64,000 nucleotides of DNA from Pagrus major. Lineage: Eukaryota; Chordata; Actinopteri; Spariformes; Sparidae. Under the pieces are notes generated by a model. That model did not search any database. It worked only from the letters and a program-made list of their open reading frames with translations, and was not told the origin of the DNA. The stretch covers positions 24,912,710 to 24,976,709 of the forward strand of contig NC_133218.1 of the NCBI RefSeq assembly GCF_040436345.1, in the 5' to 3' direction. A program made the translations under genes and the position numbers. Each line of letters begins with the position of its first letter. The first letter of the stretch is position 1. Shown one piece after another: positions 13,141-23,830 of this stretch.

Positions 13141-16100
13141 GTAACTAAAAAAATGAAGCTAATTAGTGCAGAAAGGGGGACTGAGCTGGGGAATGCGATG
13201 CACAGTTGCAAAAGGCTAACGTTAGCTAGCTAGCTAGCTAGCTAGCTTACGCTAATGTTTTGACAGATTTCCTGCTAGGCTAGTATCCAGTCACGTTAAC
13301 GTTAAGGTCATACGCACAGGTGTAATTTAAGCGTTCATTCAATCGGAGGGTCAATACAGACACGACAGGCCTGGTGCATCTGCCTCGAAACAACGCACGA
13401 ATAAGGATTGCTGCACCTCCAAGCTTTACGATGTTAATAAGCATATTGCACAGTAGCACATTATACAGGGGCGTAGTTGTTTTGTGAAATGCGCGGAGGA
13501 CCACGCACATGCTTTTACGACGCAGACATTAGTTAACGATCGGAGTAAATTAAGCTGTTTAGGGGAAAGTTAAGGGAAAGTGCTGATCGGTCGAGCCTCC
13601 GTTTATTACACCAAATGTTGTGAAAGCTCGTAAGACATATTAGGTTAAACCTTACTGCTGTACACCCACTATCGTATTTGTGAAACCTTTATTATATGTG
13701 CAGAAAATGTAGAAATTCATTGCTTTAATCGGACTTTACTCGCCTATCAAATCTGTAGTAGATTATCCCAGAGAGGCTTAAGGTTCTTTAAACAGTAGTT
13801 TCAGATACGTGAAACCTTTATTCCATTTGTGGTGTGTGATTTTACTGATTTTGTAAAAGCTGTTGCAGTTTTTTAAAATAAATTTGTCTTTCTTAAGGCT
13901 CTTGAGGATGAAGGTGGAGACCCAGAAATCATTCAGATCCAGCCTCCAACTGACTCGTTAACTCGGAAAGGTGGAAAAGCAAAAGGTAATCTTTTTAACC
14001 AGTGAGATGTGGAGGCTAAGCATGTCAATATATTCTCGTTTTCATGTTGGTTTTTCAAATTGTAATTTTTTCACCTCGCAGGGAGAAAAGGGGATTCAGA
14101 TGTGGACACCACAGGGGACGAAGATGTGTTGTCCAAGGTGACTATGGCATCCATTTCTGTTCATGTGTGCCACAACTCTGCTGCTTTTTAGGCATTTTTG
14201 CATCATATGCCACATTTGTAGAGTTCTTGTTCAAGGCATAGCAATGAATTGTTAAAAACCAATGTTTGACTTAAGTGTGTGCCTGATTACCATAATGAGA
14301 GCAGTTTGACTGGTTTATGTAAAGGCAAACATGAAGTTTTGGTCACACGTGGCTCTGAGGAAGTCAAAGATATGTGACAGGAAACGGTTCAGACACTAGA
14401 TTTACTGTTTACACACTATTCTAAAATGTAAATCAGACCTTTCTGAAGCCACAAATATGATTCACAATTGTTAAAACTTTTTTTAGTGCTTTTAGCTGCA
14501 GTTTGTAGTTTATGGATAGAAAGGAAAGCCATCAGAATACTGCAATAATTAATTCTGTACTCAGTGTAAATACCTTTTTGTTGCTGTGTCTGTTGCATTA
14601 AAATATTTCTCAGCTCACCCAAGTATTTTCTTTTTCTAGGAAACTGAAGAGGATGAATCAGAAAAGGGTATGTATGCTGGCACACCAATGCCAAATGCTA
14701 ACTCGAGGTTTTTCTTTTTCACAGCTAATGCGTATAATGACAAGAAAGTCCTGGTTAAATGCAAAACTTGCATCTAGTGGTATTACATGCTTCTACTAGC
14801 TACTGCACTATCTAGATCACAATGCACTTGGAGGAGCACCAAGGACATGCTTAATGAACACTTTTGAAGACTGACTCAAGTTTTTTGTTATTGGTACACA
14901 CATGAATCATTGGATGTGGGTTTCCTTAACCCAGGTACCCAATTTCCTTGGATAACTCAGCGTGTTTAAAGAAAATTTCTGTCTACTTCAGTGGATTTCC
15001 CTCTTGCCTCTGGCATTCAACTACATTCCCAAGGGAAACGAAGAGTGAAGGTTCACAAACAAGCTGACGTTTAACCATGTCCAATTTAAAGATGATCATT
15101 GCACTTTCCTGTTGACATTCTGATTACCAACACTGGTGGACAGACCCTGACAAGTGCACTGGATAGTGCTGAAAACTGGACTCCCTTCACCACAGGAATC
15201 GGGCATCCTTTTTTTTTTATTATTTTTTTTTTTACAGGATTTATAAGGTGAGACAGCCTGTGAAAGTGGCCAAGACTTTGCTAACTCAAGGACCCTTGTA
15301 AAGATGCCAAAGCCTTGTGTCAGGAGGCAACTGAAAGATCTAGATACTTCATATATTCATCAAAGACATCTGTCAACATTGCAAATATTCCTGCTAGCAT
15401 GATGTGCAGTGAAGAGATGTGACATCCATCATGGCCAGGGACTGGCAAGGGCAGACTGTTGGGACAGTGGACACACTTTTGTACACTGTTGTGTATAGTT
15501 AACTGGACACATTATAACAAGTTGGATTTGACGATGATGGATCATTTTTCAGAGTGTTCTGAAATCTGCTGATAAGACATCGATGACATTGAATGTTGAA
15601 GAAACACTGGAGGAAACTGAAGATTTCCTACAACTCAAATTAACTGAGTTTTGGACTGATCAGCTGGAGATGCATTTTGCATAATGGAAGAAGCAGAGGG
15701 ATGAACTGATGAGTTGTTCCTCCTCATTTGAACGTTGTCACAAGATTCCCATCTGGAGAACTGCCACACTTGTAGGAAGCATCTGGATTTGCATATTCAG
15801 TATGAATGATGACTCAAGTTCTTATGATGTGTCAAGAAATGAAGAGCACTGAATCGTCCCCCATTTCCACTGAAGATTGTGTGTTTTGTGTCTTCCTGTG
15901 GTGTCTACGCCCTCGATGACCATTAACACTAAATGTGCTTTCTATTCTACTTTTTAGGTCAAGTTACAATCGACATGTCAATGTTAAAAGTTGTCTTTTG
16001 CCATGTTTATCCTTGTTAAATCCCTCAGATGTAACTGATACAGATGATGGTACTCGTGAAAATTCTAAGCCAGCACCGTGTGAAGACAGCCTCGCTCAGC

Positions 16101-19100
16101 CTGAGGCTGAGGTCGAGGCTGAGGCTGAACCAGAGTCAGAGGCTGCGGCGGCTGAGGCTGACTCAGAGCCCGAGCCAGAGGTCGATGCTGAGCCAGACCT
16201 GGATGGGGAGGCTGAGCCAGAGGTGGATGAGGATGCTGAGCCAGAGGTAGATGAGGATGCCGACCCAGAGATGGATGGGGAGGCTGAGCCAGAGGTGGAG
16301 GCTGAGCCAGAGATGGAGACTGACGATCTGGCTGAGATGGATGCTGAAGCCATCAGTTCCTCTAAAGAAGCTGAGGACGATCACCTGTCCGTCTCAATCC
16401 CAAATGAAGATGCCATCACCCTAGATGTCGATGGCGACGATCTCCTGGAAACAGGTAAACATGTGAAACTTCCAGATACAGAGGCCGAGAAGGGCACTGA
16501 TGAGCCAGAGGCCTCTGCTGAGATGGGCCCAGATGATGACATGAAGGCGGAAGAGACGGAGGGTAAGAAAGATGATGGATCCAGGGGTGAGGCTGCGAAG
16601 AAAGACGGCAGAGAGGCCTTGAAGAAAGCTGAAACGGGAGATAAAGAAAAGGATTCTGGGAAGAAAGGCCCCTCCACTACTGGGGCATCAGGTCAAGCAA
16701 AGAGGTTTGTCTTTCTATGTCAGTTCTTTGATACTACTACCAAGTCCAGCTCACTAAGAACGCAACATTGTGGGTAGCCTCAAGATTTTTTTTTTTTTTT
16801 TTTGCCATAAGGGAAATGTTCACTGATGTACCTAATCCTTCCATTTACTACTTTGATTTATTTTCTGAAGTTGGTTAAATTGTGACATTTACCAGGAGCT
16901 CTGAAAACACCTCTTATTTTGTTACTTTGACCTTTCCAGCAGTTTTAAAGCCTTTTCTACACAAGGCATTGTAAAAGAGCATTAGACCCCGTGATGGCAG
17001 TGTTTTTTGTTTTTTTGTTTTTGGTCAAATGATTCGCTGTGAAGTTGAACAAACCTCCGAAGATTTCATTGGTCCAGGGAATAAATTGGCTGACAACATG
17101 ACCCATCTCACCACTGGAAAAGAAATGAAGCCTTTGGTTCAGATCTACGCCTTGCCGACAGGATTTTTTTTCTGAAAACAAAATATGGTGTTTTGTTTCA
17201 CTAGATGTGTGAATGTCTCTTAACACCAGGGTTTGTTTTTTTTACCTTCACTTATTTCCTATGTTTGTTGTTGCAACATTTGCTTTGTAGCTCTTCAAGA
17301 GACAGAGATGGAAAAGCTGCAAAAGATGACAAGGGTAAGACTCATTACATTTAGTTGTTGTTGTTAGAAATATGAAACCCATGGAAGCTTTACCTGTTTG
17401 GTTCAGCTTGATGCAAAGTTTTACACCCATTGCCTGCTAAATGTGTTTTGTAAAACGTCTTCATCAGGAGTCGTTAGCAGTAGCAGCAACAGCAGCTCTT
17501 CTCGTAACATTTGGGTAAGCGGCCTGTCTTCAAACACCAAAGCTGCTGATCTGAAGAACCTGTTTGGCAAATACGGGAAGGTAAATGATGTGAATTTTTT
17601 TTGGAATTAGTTGTTTTGTAAAATATCTCTGTGAATTTATGCTCAGTGTTGATGAAAAACGTTGAAATTAAATTATTTACCAACAGGTTTTGAGCGCCAA
17701 GGTGGTTACAAATGCTCGCAGCCCTGGTTCAAAGTGCTATGGCTTGGTGACGATGTCCTCCAGTACAGAGGTGACACGGTGCGTCTCCCACCTCGACTGT
17801 ACAGAGCTTCACGGACAGCAGATATATGTTGAAAGGGTAAGTTAGGAAGCAGATATCAAGTCAGAATTGTTTTCAGGGATCTTGATCGGTCTAATGTAAC
17901 CCTATTATTTGTGGACAAATAGTGGGCCTGCATCTCTTTATTCCATTGCTGCTGTTTTTCAGGCCAAAAATGATCCATTCAAAAAGGACAGCTCAAAGAA
18001 GGAAGCAGAGGACAAAGCAAGTTCAAGCAAATCAAGTGACAAGCGCATTTCCACAGGAGCAAAGTTGACTAACAAGTGGGTGACAGAAAAAGTCAAAAAG
18101 TTAATCCTGTTGTTGACATAAAGCACATTTAACCTTTTCCCCCCCCCTATCCTTACATGTAGAACACCACCATCTTACAAAAAAGAAGACAAGAAATTGG
18201 ATAAACTTTCAGAAAAGGACAAAGATTTATCCAAGAAACAGGATCCCAAAGGTGGAAAATCTGAGTCTGTATCATCCAACTCTGGACAAGATTCTTCGAA
18301 GAAAGATGACAGAAAGCATGGGCGTATGTTTTAATTCCTTTTCTCATCTCTAAATTAGATAACCTAACTTTTGATTTGATCAAGAAGCATATGTCTGTTC
18401 TCTCACTTTTTATCTTTTATTTTTCTCTAGGGCCAAAGAGCCCAGGCAAGATGGTGCCGATTTATCATAACAAAGGCGACTCTAATTTTGGAAAAATGAG
18501 ACCTTTCAGGAGGGGGAGATACTTTGATAAAGTAAGACTATTTATTTTTTATTTTATTAAATTTAATTTAATTGTAATTTAAAGCATTTTTAAGATTTGT
18601 CATCAGAGGATATGAAATGAGATTCTGCTTTGTTCTTTTTTTGCAGCCATTTGTCAACATGAACGTTCAAAGGCGGCCAAAATGGTTGATTCCTCCTGAA
18701 GAGGTATAAAGCATAGCATTTATCTTTAAAATGATCCATCCTTGAGCTTTTTTTAATTTAACTTATTAACTTATACATTTCTATTTTCCCTTCACAGTTG
18801 GAGATGATGAAAGACAAACCGCGTCCTTTTAATAACAAGGGGGAAGACATCCTGCCATTTGAGAAGATGAAGGAGCAGAGGATGCGTGAACGGATGGCTC
18901 GTGTGGACCGTGTCCGTAGAGCCGTCGAGTTGCGCAGGTAGTCATAAACACAGTTCACAGACATTTCGTAGATTTAAAATGCAGAGGTGCATGTTTGTCT
19001 TAAATATTTTCCCAAAGTTCTAAGACAAGGGATGTTTTTGTTTTTTCCTAAGGCGTCGTGAAATTGCTGAACGAGATCGTCGGGAGCGTGAGCGTGTCCG

Positions 19101-22100
19101 TCTCTTGCGTGAGCGAGAAGAACGGGAGAACCTGCTTCGGGAGCGCCAGAGACTGGAGATGGAGAGACAAAAACTGGAAAGGGAGCGCCTGGAGAGGGAG
19201 AGGCTTGAGAGAGAGAGAGTCCGAATTGAGCAGGTACATGAACAAATTTACCTGCTTGTCAAATCTTCAGGCTTCTTGGCAAACTCCCCTTCTCAGTGTT
19301 TAAATGATTGTGTCAAACTGTCGTAGTCCAGGATTTCTGGTGTGCCACAGGAAAAAGCGGCATGACTGCTGTTTCTATTACCGAGAATAAGTTGTTAGTT
19401 ATTCTTTTATTTGTAATTTACCACTTGTTTTAAAATTAATCCAAATATTTTTTTAGAAAGTTTTTAACGATACTCTGTAACAAAATCACATAGTCTGCCT
19501 GTGATTGTGTTATGACACCCAAGTCCCTATCATTAATTCTAATTAAATATTGTCTTTTCAGGAACGGCGTAAAGAGGCAGAGCGCATGGCACGTGAACGT
19601 GAGGAGCTGCGAAGGCAGCAGGAGCAGCTCCGATATGAGCAAGAAAAAAGAAACAATCTCAAGAGAGGCCGTGAAGTGGAACACGGGTATTTACATTTAG
19701 TTTTTGTCCCTTAGCAGTTTTGTGGTGTCAGTGTTATTATAACTAAAATGATGATTGTTCATCGAAACAAGGAACCAAACTGAACTCAAGTGATTATACA
19801 CTTCATAGAAAAGGTAACAGAGAGAAAGCTCCCTGGTAGGATCCAAAACACCTGGTAAGGGCCAAATGCTGATCAAAAATTAGTGGATAAATTAATAGTC
19901 AGCATCATTAAACTAGTCACCATTTTGTCTCAGGTAAGTTAATTTTAAGTGAAATCATACTGTAGATTCTGTTTGGGCTTCTTGGTGACTCCACACTAAT
20001 TTCCTTTCAACTGTTCCTACTGCCTTGTATTGATTGGACTTTCCTGGTCTCTAATTAACTGACATTCATAATGCACAGTATACATCTATAATATAGATTC
20101 AAATGGATCTTGATCAGCTTTTTCAAGATATTACTTTTTTGTCTTGTAATGTATTTTTACAGGCTTACAGGTTTGTTTTGTGGCTCAGTGGCTGTGAGGG
20201 TGAAATTAATACCAAGCTCTCACCCTCTTTAAGCAAGCACAATTTTGTGTTTAAATAGAAAATATAAATAAACAATACCACAACACATCATGAACATTTT
20301 CAAACAACAGAAGTTATAACCCTAAGCATTGCTGATCAGATGACTAATGAGATATGTCTATTGTTTCAGTCGAAGAGACGACCCCTATTGGAATGGCAAC
20401 AAGAAGATGCAGTCTGAGTCTGATGTCCGTTTGAACCAAGGCTCAAACTTCAACCGGCAGCAGAACCGCTTTTCGAACTTCAATCCCAGAGAGAGAGGTC
20501 GCTTTCCAGAGGCTGCTGCTGAGCAACCCAACACGTATGACAGGTACAACTGAAGCAATCCAACATTATGAGTTACAAGAGGCCTTATTTAGAGAAAAAG
20601 ACACAGTAAGAAGAGGCACTTGTAAATAATATAAAAAATATTGATGGCTGTATTAATCTGTATCTGTATCATACTGTGTCAACCAGACACTGGGACATCT
20701 GAACAGAGCCATAGTTGCATGATATTGGCAACACATACAATAACAAGTCAAAATGTCTGCTGGAAAAAAGGTCTAAACAATTAAAATGTATTACAAAAAT
20801 GTAGGTTTGTACAGAAGCCCTAAAGGGCCATGCATTCATACATTTTATTTCCTCTGTTTTCCTGTGATAACGAGTTAATTTCATTTGTTTTCTCGAGATA
20901 TTGAGTCATTATCTCGAAATAACAACTGCCGTTTTCCCCAGATAATGGGATAATTTTCTCGATAACGAAACGTTGTTTTCCCAAGATAACGATATAATTA
21001 ATTTGAGATCTTGAGAAGGCAAAACAATAGTGTAGTATATTAAATCATTGCAGGAAACATCATTCAGTGTAGCAATGTCAGAGGAGCAGGAGCATATTGA
21101 TCACCGCGTCACATATCTTTTCAATCAAGGCCTGACACAGGCTTAAAGAGCGTTACGCCTTGCTATTACAGATAATATACACATTAGTGTGTGTAATCTA
21201 AAAAGACGGTTAGCAAGGCTTCAGCTATTTCGGGATCGCGAGATCTCGAGAAAATTATCCCGTTATCTCGGGAAAACGGCAGTTGTTATTTCGAGATAAT
21301 AACTCGAGATCTCGAGAAAACAAATGAAATTAACTCGTTATCACGGGAAAACGGAGGAAATAAAATGTATGAATGCATCTGGCCAAACAAGTTAACCCTT
21401 TAATGCTGTGTCTTGCTAATTTCACTTTTTGTGATGTGACTAATCCCACGTTGTTTTTTAAAGACGTAACCGGTTTGATGGTGAGCCAGAGGTAAAGAAG
21501 AGCCGCCCTGCTCCTCACAGAGAGAGCTCTGGCTTTGACCGTTACCCCAAGAACTTTGAAACGGTCCGCAGAGCTGAGCCACCTCCTCCTCCCCGCACCG
21601 AACTCCGGGACACAGACCGCAGAGACAGAGATGAGAGGCGGCCTGTTCCCATTCATGATCGCCCTATGGGAGCCAGAGCTACAATGCCGAGCATGTCGCA
21701 CAACCGTTCACCCAGGGATGGAGGGCATGGATGGAAGAATGATGGAGGCATAAACTCCAACAAGGGAGACTTACGGTATAAAATAATGCAGTCTTATGAG
21801 AAGCATTATCGGTTGCCTGTTTTTTGCCCCATACATCGAAAGCTAATTTTGTCTTGTTTTGTATCTGTAATGCTGGGATGAAAACAGAGGACCTATGCGC
21901 ATGCGTGCAGAGCGACCAGGCAGAGACGGTCCAGGCCCTTCACTTAGAGGAGGCTCCTCAAGCAGCCGTGGAAGAAGCAGCTTTAATGAACGAGACACAA
22001 GACCCATGGTGATGAGCAATCAGGTTAGCTTACCCTCCGTGTAAAAGCTTGAGTGCATATCTAAGGTCATCCTGGACTAATATTACAGGATATTGACTGG

Positions 22101-23245
22101 TCATGCAAAAAATACTGTCATTGTATAATGTCTGATGGTTATCTTAAAGGGACTTTTTTATTGTCCATATGTTAGCAGATTGAAATGTGACATGATGACA
22201 TCTGTCATTACTTTGCCTGTACAAGCCTGTGAACAATTTGTTGAAGTTCTTTTAATACTGCTGTACCGTGGATTTCTTTTGTGAAGGTTTTTTCGCAACA
22301 GTCCAAAGGATGTGACTATGCACGTTCTCGAGTGCCTCGTCTCCGCTCCTCAGCAGTAGCAGTAGCTAACGTTAGTTTAGAAATGCAGTCCACTAACATA
22401 ATTTTCTTTAATGTGCTAGTTTTATTGATAAAATATTAGTCCAGTGTTACAGATCCATAATCTGCAAGCCTACATTTTTTTTCAAGAGTACAATTAGTCA
22501 TATTCCATTAAGATTAGAGTTTCAGTCTGTTGCCCACACGTATATTTAAAGGTGCACTATGTAGGTTTTTTTTTTTTGTCCTTCCCTTCATGACTGATTA
22601 AACTGAACGCACAAACTGACCTCAAAGGTCAACAATTTCATACGGTTTTACTTTGATTTTATATCTGTAGATGGCTAATTTTCTAGCTTCAAACTGTGTT
22701 CTGGAAACTTATTCCCCTCTGATAATGGCTTGTTTATTCATTTATAGAAATATATCAAATATTTTTTTCTGCGTTTGTATTATTTGCTCATCAATATAGT
22801 AAATATTACCTTTTTGAATTTTCTGAGTTTCTTTTCCAAAACTACATAGTGCACTGACTCCTGAGTGCAAATCTCTTCTGTCTCTCCAGCCGTTCACCTC
22901 AGGCCGACAGGTGGTGGTGGAACGTCAACACCGGGAGCAGGGAATGAGAAAGGAGTGGCACGGTGGATCAAGCTCCCAGGAAAGGGGCTTCCCCGATAAT
23001 CGCAGAATGGGAGAAAGCCGGGGCAGCATGATGGCTCCTTCAAGGTATACCAAATTTATAAATAAACGCTGACAAAACTGCCTAACCCTGTTCTCAGCCA
23101 TCTTAGACATTGCCTTTGTTTCTCTCTCTGCAGTCACTCTTCATCTGGACTGAACCGAATTGTACAGATCACCAGCAGCTCCATTCCCAGCGGTGGCAAC
23201 GTGGGCGGGTTCAAGCCCTACAAAGGAACGCCGCGGCAGTTCTAA
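13006..23245 (+). CDS. sltm: sltm, SAFB-like transcription modulator (20 coding exons, complete)
   Basis: Joining 20 exons gives 3057 nt and 1018 residues, close to the human protein (about 1034). SLTM is a nuclear SAFB/SLTM/SAFB2-family protein that binds DNA and RNA and generally represses transcription (family knowledge). Domains seen: a SAP motif at residues 12-50 ([20 protein letters not shown]); an acidic repeat region at about 120-230 followed by the conserved [16 protein letters not shown]; an RRM at 356-430 with IWVSGL and KCYGLVTM; a Lys/Ser-rich linker; a long Arg/Glu helix at about 590-722 ([15 protein letters not shown] type); a Gly/Arg/Pro-rich tail; and a conserved C-terminus NRIVQI...GGFKPYKG. 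All junctions are GT-AG and in phase. The gene is head-to-head with rnf111 and tail-to-tail with mindy2. The related SAFB is excluded by the closer match to SLTM across the tail. Confidence 0.97.
13223..13247. repeat. (TAGC)n microsatellite
   Basis: About six copies of the self-complementary tetranucleotide GCTA in sltm intron 1. Confidence 0.95.
13898..13985 (+). CDS. sltm: sltm exon 2
   Basis: Acceptor TTCTTAAG, donor GTAATC, ends in phase 1. It encodes [20 protein letters not shown], the end of the SAP domain and an acidic linker, matching human EEEGGDPDNIEL. Confidence 0.93.
14082..14137 (+). CDS. sltm: sltm exon 3
   Basis: Acceptor ACCTCGCAG, donor GTGACT. It encodes [19 protein letters not shown] in phase with its neighbours. 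Confidence 0.9.
14640..14667 (+). CDS. sltm: sltm exon 4 (micro-exon, 28 nt)
   Basis: Acceptor TTTTTCTAG, donor GTATGT; codes ETEEDESEK plus one base, which joins the next exon as GAT. It is short, but both sites and the phase fit. Confidence 0.8.
16029..16704 (+). CDS. sltm: sltm exon 5 (acidic repeat exon)
   Basis: Acceptor AATCCCTCAG, donor GTTTGT. The 676-nt exon encodes an acidic region with tandem [12 protein letters not shown] octapeptides, then [20 protein letters not shown] and a Lys/Asp-rich [18 protein letters not shown] block, which match human SLTM closely. Confidence 0.95.
16187..16318 (+). repeat. sltm: Coding tandem repeat, 24-bp units
   Basis: Four 24-bp units (16187, 16211, 16235, 16259) and two 18-bp partial units (16283, 16301) all begin GCTGAGCCAGA or a close variant. 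They encode [38 protein letters not shown] and AEPEME. Confidence 0.92.
17291..17334 (+). CDS. sltm: sltm exon 6
   Basis: Acceptor GCTTTGTAG, donor GTAAGA. It encodes [14 protein letters not shown], the Lys/Ser linker before the RRM. Confidence 0.92.
17468..17580 (+). CDS. sltm: sltm exon 7 (RRM, first half)
   Basis: Acceptor TCATCAG, donor GTAAAT. After a poly-Ser run it encodes [20 protein letters not shown] (RNP2 motif IWVSGL) through FGKYGK, nearly identical to human. Confidence 0.96.
17687..17836 (+). CDS. sltm: sltm exon 8 (RRM, second half)
   Basis: Acceptor ACCAACAG, donor GTAAGT; 50 codons in phase 0. It carries the RNP1-like KCYGLVTM and ends HGQQIYVER. Confidence 0.96.
17963..18075 (+). 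CDS. sltm: sltm exon 9
   Basis: Acceptor TTTTTCAG, donor GTGGGT. It encodes a Lys/Ser-rich linker beginning [18 protein letters not shown]. Confidence 0.9.
18163..18323 (+). CDS. sltm: sltm exon 10
   Basis: Acceptor ACATGTAG, donor GTATGT. It encodes a Lys/Asp/Ser-rich stretch ending [10 protein letters not shown], in phase on both sides. Confidence 0.9.
18431..18531 (+). CDS. sltm: sltm exon 11
   Basis: Acceptor TTCTCTAG, donor GTAAGA. It encodes [20 protein letters not shown] and ends FRRGRYFDK, matching human KSPGHMVILDQTKGD and RRGRY. Confidence 0.92.
18647..18703 (+). CDS. sltm: sltm exon 12 (19 codons)
   Basis: Acceptor TTTTTGCAG, donor GTATAA. It encodes [20 protein letters not shown] do not recall this block in human SLTM; similar exons exist in SAFB paralogues. 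Splice sites and phase are sound. Confidence 0.82.
18798..18937 (+). CDS. sltm: sltm exon 13
   Basis: Acceptor CCTTCACAG, donor GTAGTC. It encodes [10 protein letters not shown] and [19 protein letters not shown], the start of the long charged helix, matching human [15 protein letters not shown]. Confidence 0.95.
19053..19233 (+). CDS. sltm: sltm exon 14 (Arg/Glu helix)
   Basis: Acceptor TTTCCTAAG, donor GTACAT. It encodes 60 residues of nearly pure R/E/L helix ([20 protein letters not shown] and onward), the hallmark of the SAFB family. Confidence 0.95.
19562..19686 (+). CDS. sltm: sltm exon 15
   Basis: Acceptor TCTTTTCAG, donor GTATTT. It encodes [20 protein letters not shown] and ends GREVEHG. 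Confidence 0.95.
20370..20543 (+). CDS. sltm: sltm exon 16
   Basis: Acceptor TTGTTTCAG, donor GTACAA. It encodes [18 protein letters not shown], then [20 protein letters not shown], matching human. Confidence 0.95.
20826..21384. mobile_element. Foldback/MITE-like element with arms of about 138 bp
   Basis: The left arm (20826-20962) and right arm (21246-21384) are inverted copies of each other. The outer parts read GGCCATGCATTCATACATTT and its inverse, followed by TTAATTTCATTTGTTTTCTC and the inverse. The arms contain internal CTCGAGATAA-type subrepeats. The core (about 280 bp) has no coding frame. It lies wholly in sltm intron 16. No clear target duplication was found, so the superfamily is unassigned. 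Confidence 0.85.
21464..21775 (+). CDS. sltm: sltm exon 17
   Basis: Acceptor TTTTTTAAAG, donor GTATAA. The 312-nt exon encodes [20 protein letters not shown] and further Arg-rich sequence, matching human FERYPKNF and EPPPPRNELRESDRR. Confidence 0.94.
21888..22023 (+). CDS. sltm: sltm exon 18
   Basis: Acceptor GAAAACAG, donor GTTAGC. It encodes [20 protein letters not shown] and [20 protein letters not shown]. Confidence 0.9.
22551..22855. mobile_element. Small inverted-terminal-repeat element
   Basis: The left end GGTGCACTATGTAG matches the inverse of the right end CTACATAGTGCACT at 13 of 14 positions. The interior is AT-rich and non-coding, which fits a non-autonomous DNA transposon. It lies in sltm intron 18. 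Confidence 0.7.
22890..23044 (+). CDS. sltm: sltm exon 19
   Basis: Acceptor TCTCTCCAG, donor GTATAC. It encodes [20 protein letters not shown] and [12 protein letters not shown], matching the human RHVVERHGRDTSGPRKEWHG region. Confidence 0.93.
23134..23245 (+). CDS. sltm: sltm exon 20 (C-terminus and stop)
   Basis: Acceptor CTCTGCAG. It encodes [31 protein letters not shown] and TAA at 23243-23245. Confidence 0.95.
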
Positions 23246-23830
23246 CTGCAACCAAAATCTGAAGACTTTTTCCGAACTCTTTATTTTAGGATATCAACAG
23301 TTTTAGGTGGCACATTTGCAGCCACGAGGTTGATAACACTATTTTATTTTGTATAGACCAGTGTTTACCTCAGTGTAGGGTTTTTCTGACAGTTCTACTG
23401 TAACTATTGAGTAACCCTGTGCACATGTTTTACTTATATTTAGGAAGATGTTGTACAGCCCTCGGTCTTTGTAACAAGTTTTCAAGTGATGTTACCAACT
23501 TCTCCGCTACTTGAGTGTTGTATGTACATTTTCAATAGCCTAGTGTCACACTCAGTTTTCCAGTGTAATAAGTCTTATTTTAGTGTATTATAGTGCTCAT
23601 GAAGTGATAGCAATTATTTGGGTGTTTCTCTGTGAGGAAACGGATGACATTATTTTGAAAAGTCATACTCTGTGTGGATTTCCTGTTTTGTAAAGATTAG
23701 TTGGATTTGCTAAAACAATGTCGAACTGTAAACTAGCCTGCATTGTAGCAAAATACCTCTCACAGGCCATGAGTTGAATAACACACAGGTCTGTGTCTCT
23801 AAAATAAATACTGGCTTTTCAGTCTGTTAC
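23246..23830 (+). other. sltm: sltm 3' UTR (approximate end)
   Basis: Sequence after the stop is AT-rich and uninterrupted by splice-like structure. An AATAAA at 23803-23808 is the first good polyadenylation signal, followed by T/GT-rich sequence. The true end is not determined. Confidence 0.6.
23803..23808 (+). terminator. sltm: Candidate sltm polyadenylation signal
   Basis: Canonical AATAAA, 558 nt after the stop codon. Sequence evidence only. Confidence 0.5.

Larger units (their letters stand above)
13141..22889 (+). other. sltm: sltm introns (summary of those over 300 bases)
   Basis: Introns 1 (13141-13897), 3 (14138-14639), 4 (14668-16028), 5 (16705-17290), 14 (19234-19561), 15 (19687-20369), 16 (20544-21463) and 18 (22024-22889) exceed 300 bases. 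Intron 1 has a TAGC run at 13223-13247. Intron 16 contains the foldback element at 20826-21384, and intron 18 an inverted-repeat element at 22551-22855. I saw nothing recognisable in the others. Confidence 0.85.

Noticed and set aside
12813-13211. 132-codon minus-strand frame over the sltm start
   Set aside because: Antisense to sltm exon 1 and its promoter, with no homology I can recognise.
15935-16028. Upstream extension of the sltm exon 5 open frame, with an alternative acceptor at 15957
   Set aside because: Joining exon 4 at that acceptor puts the sequence in a frame that meets TAA before the acidic region; the acceptor at 16028 keeps phase.
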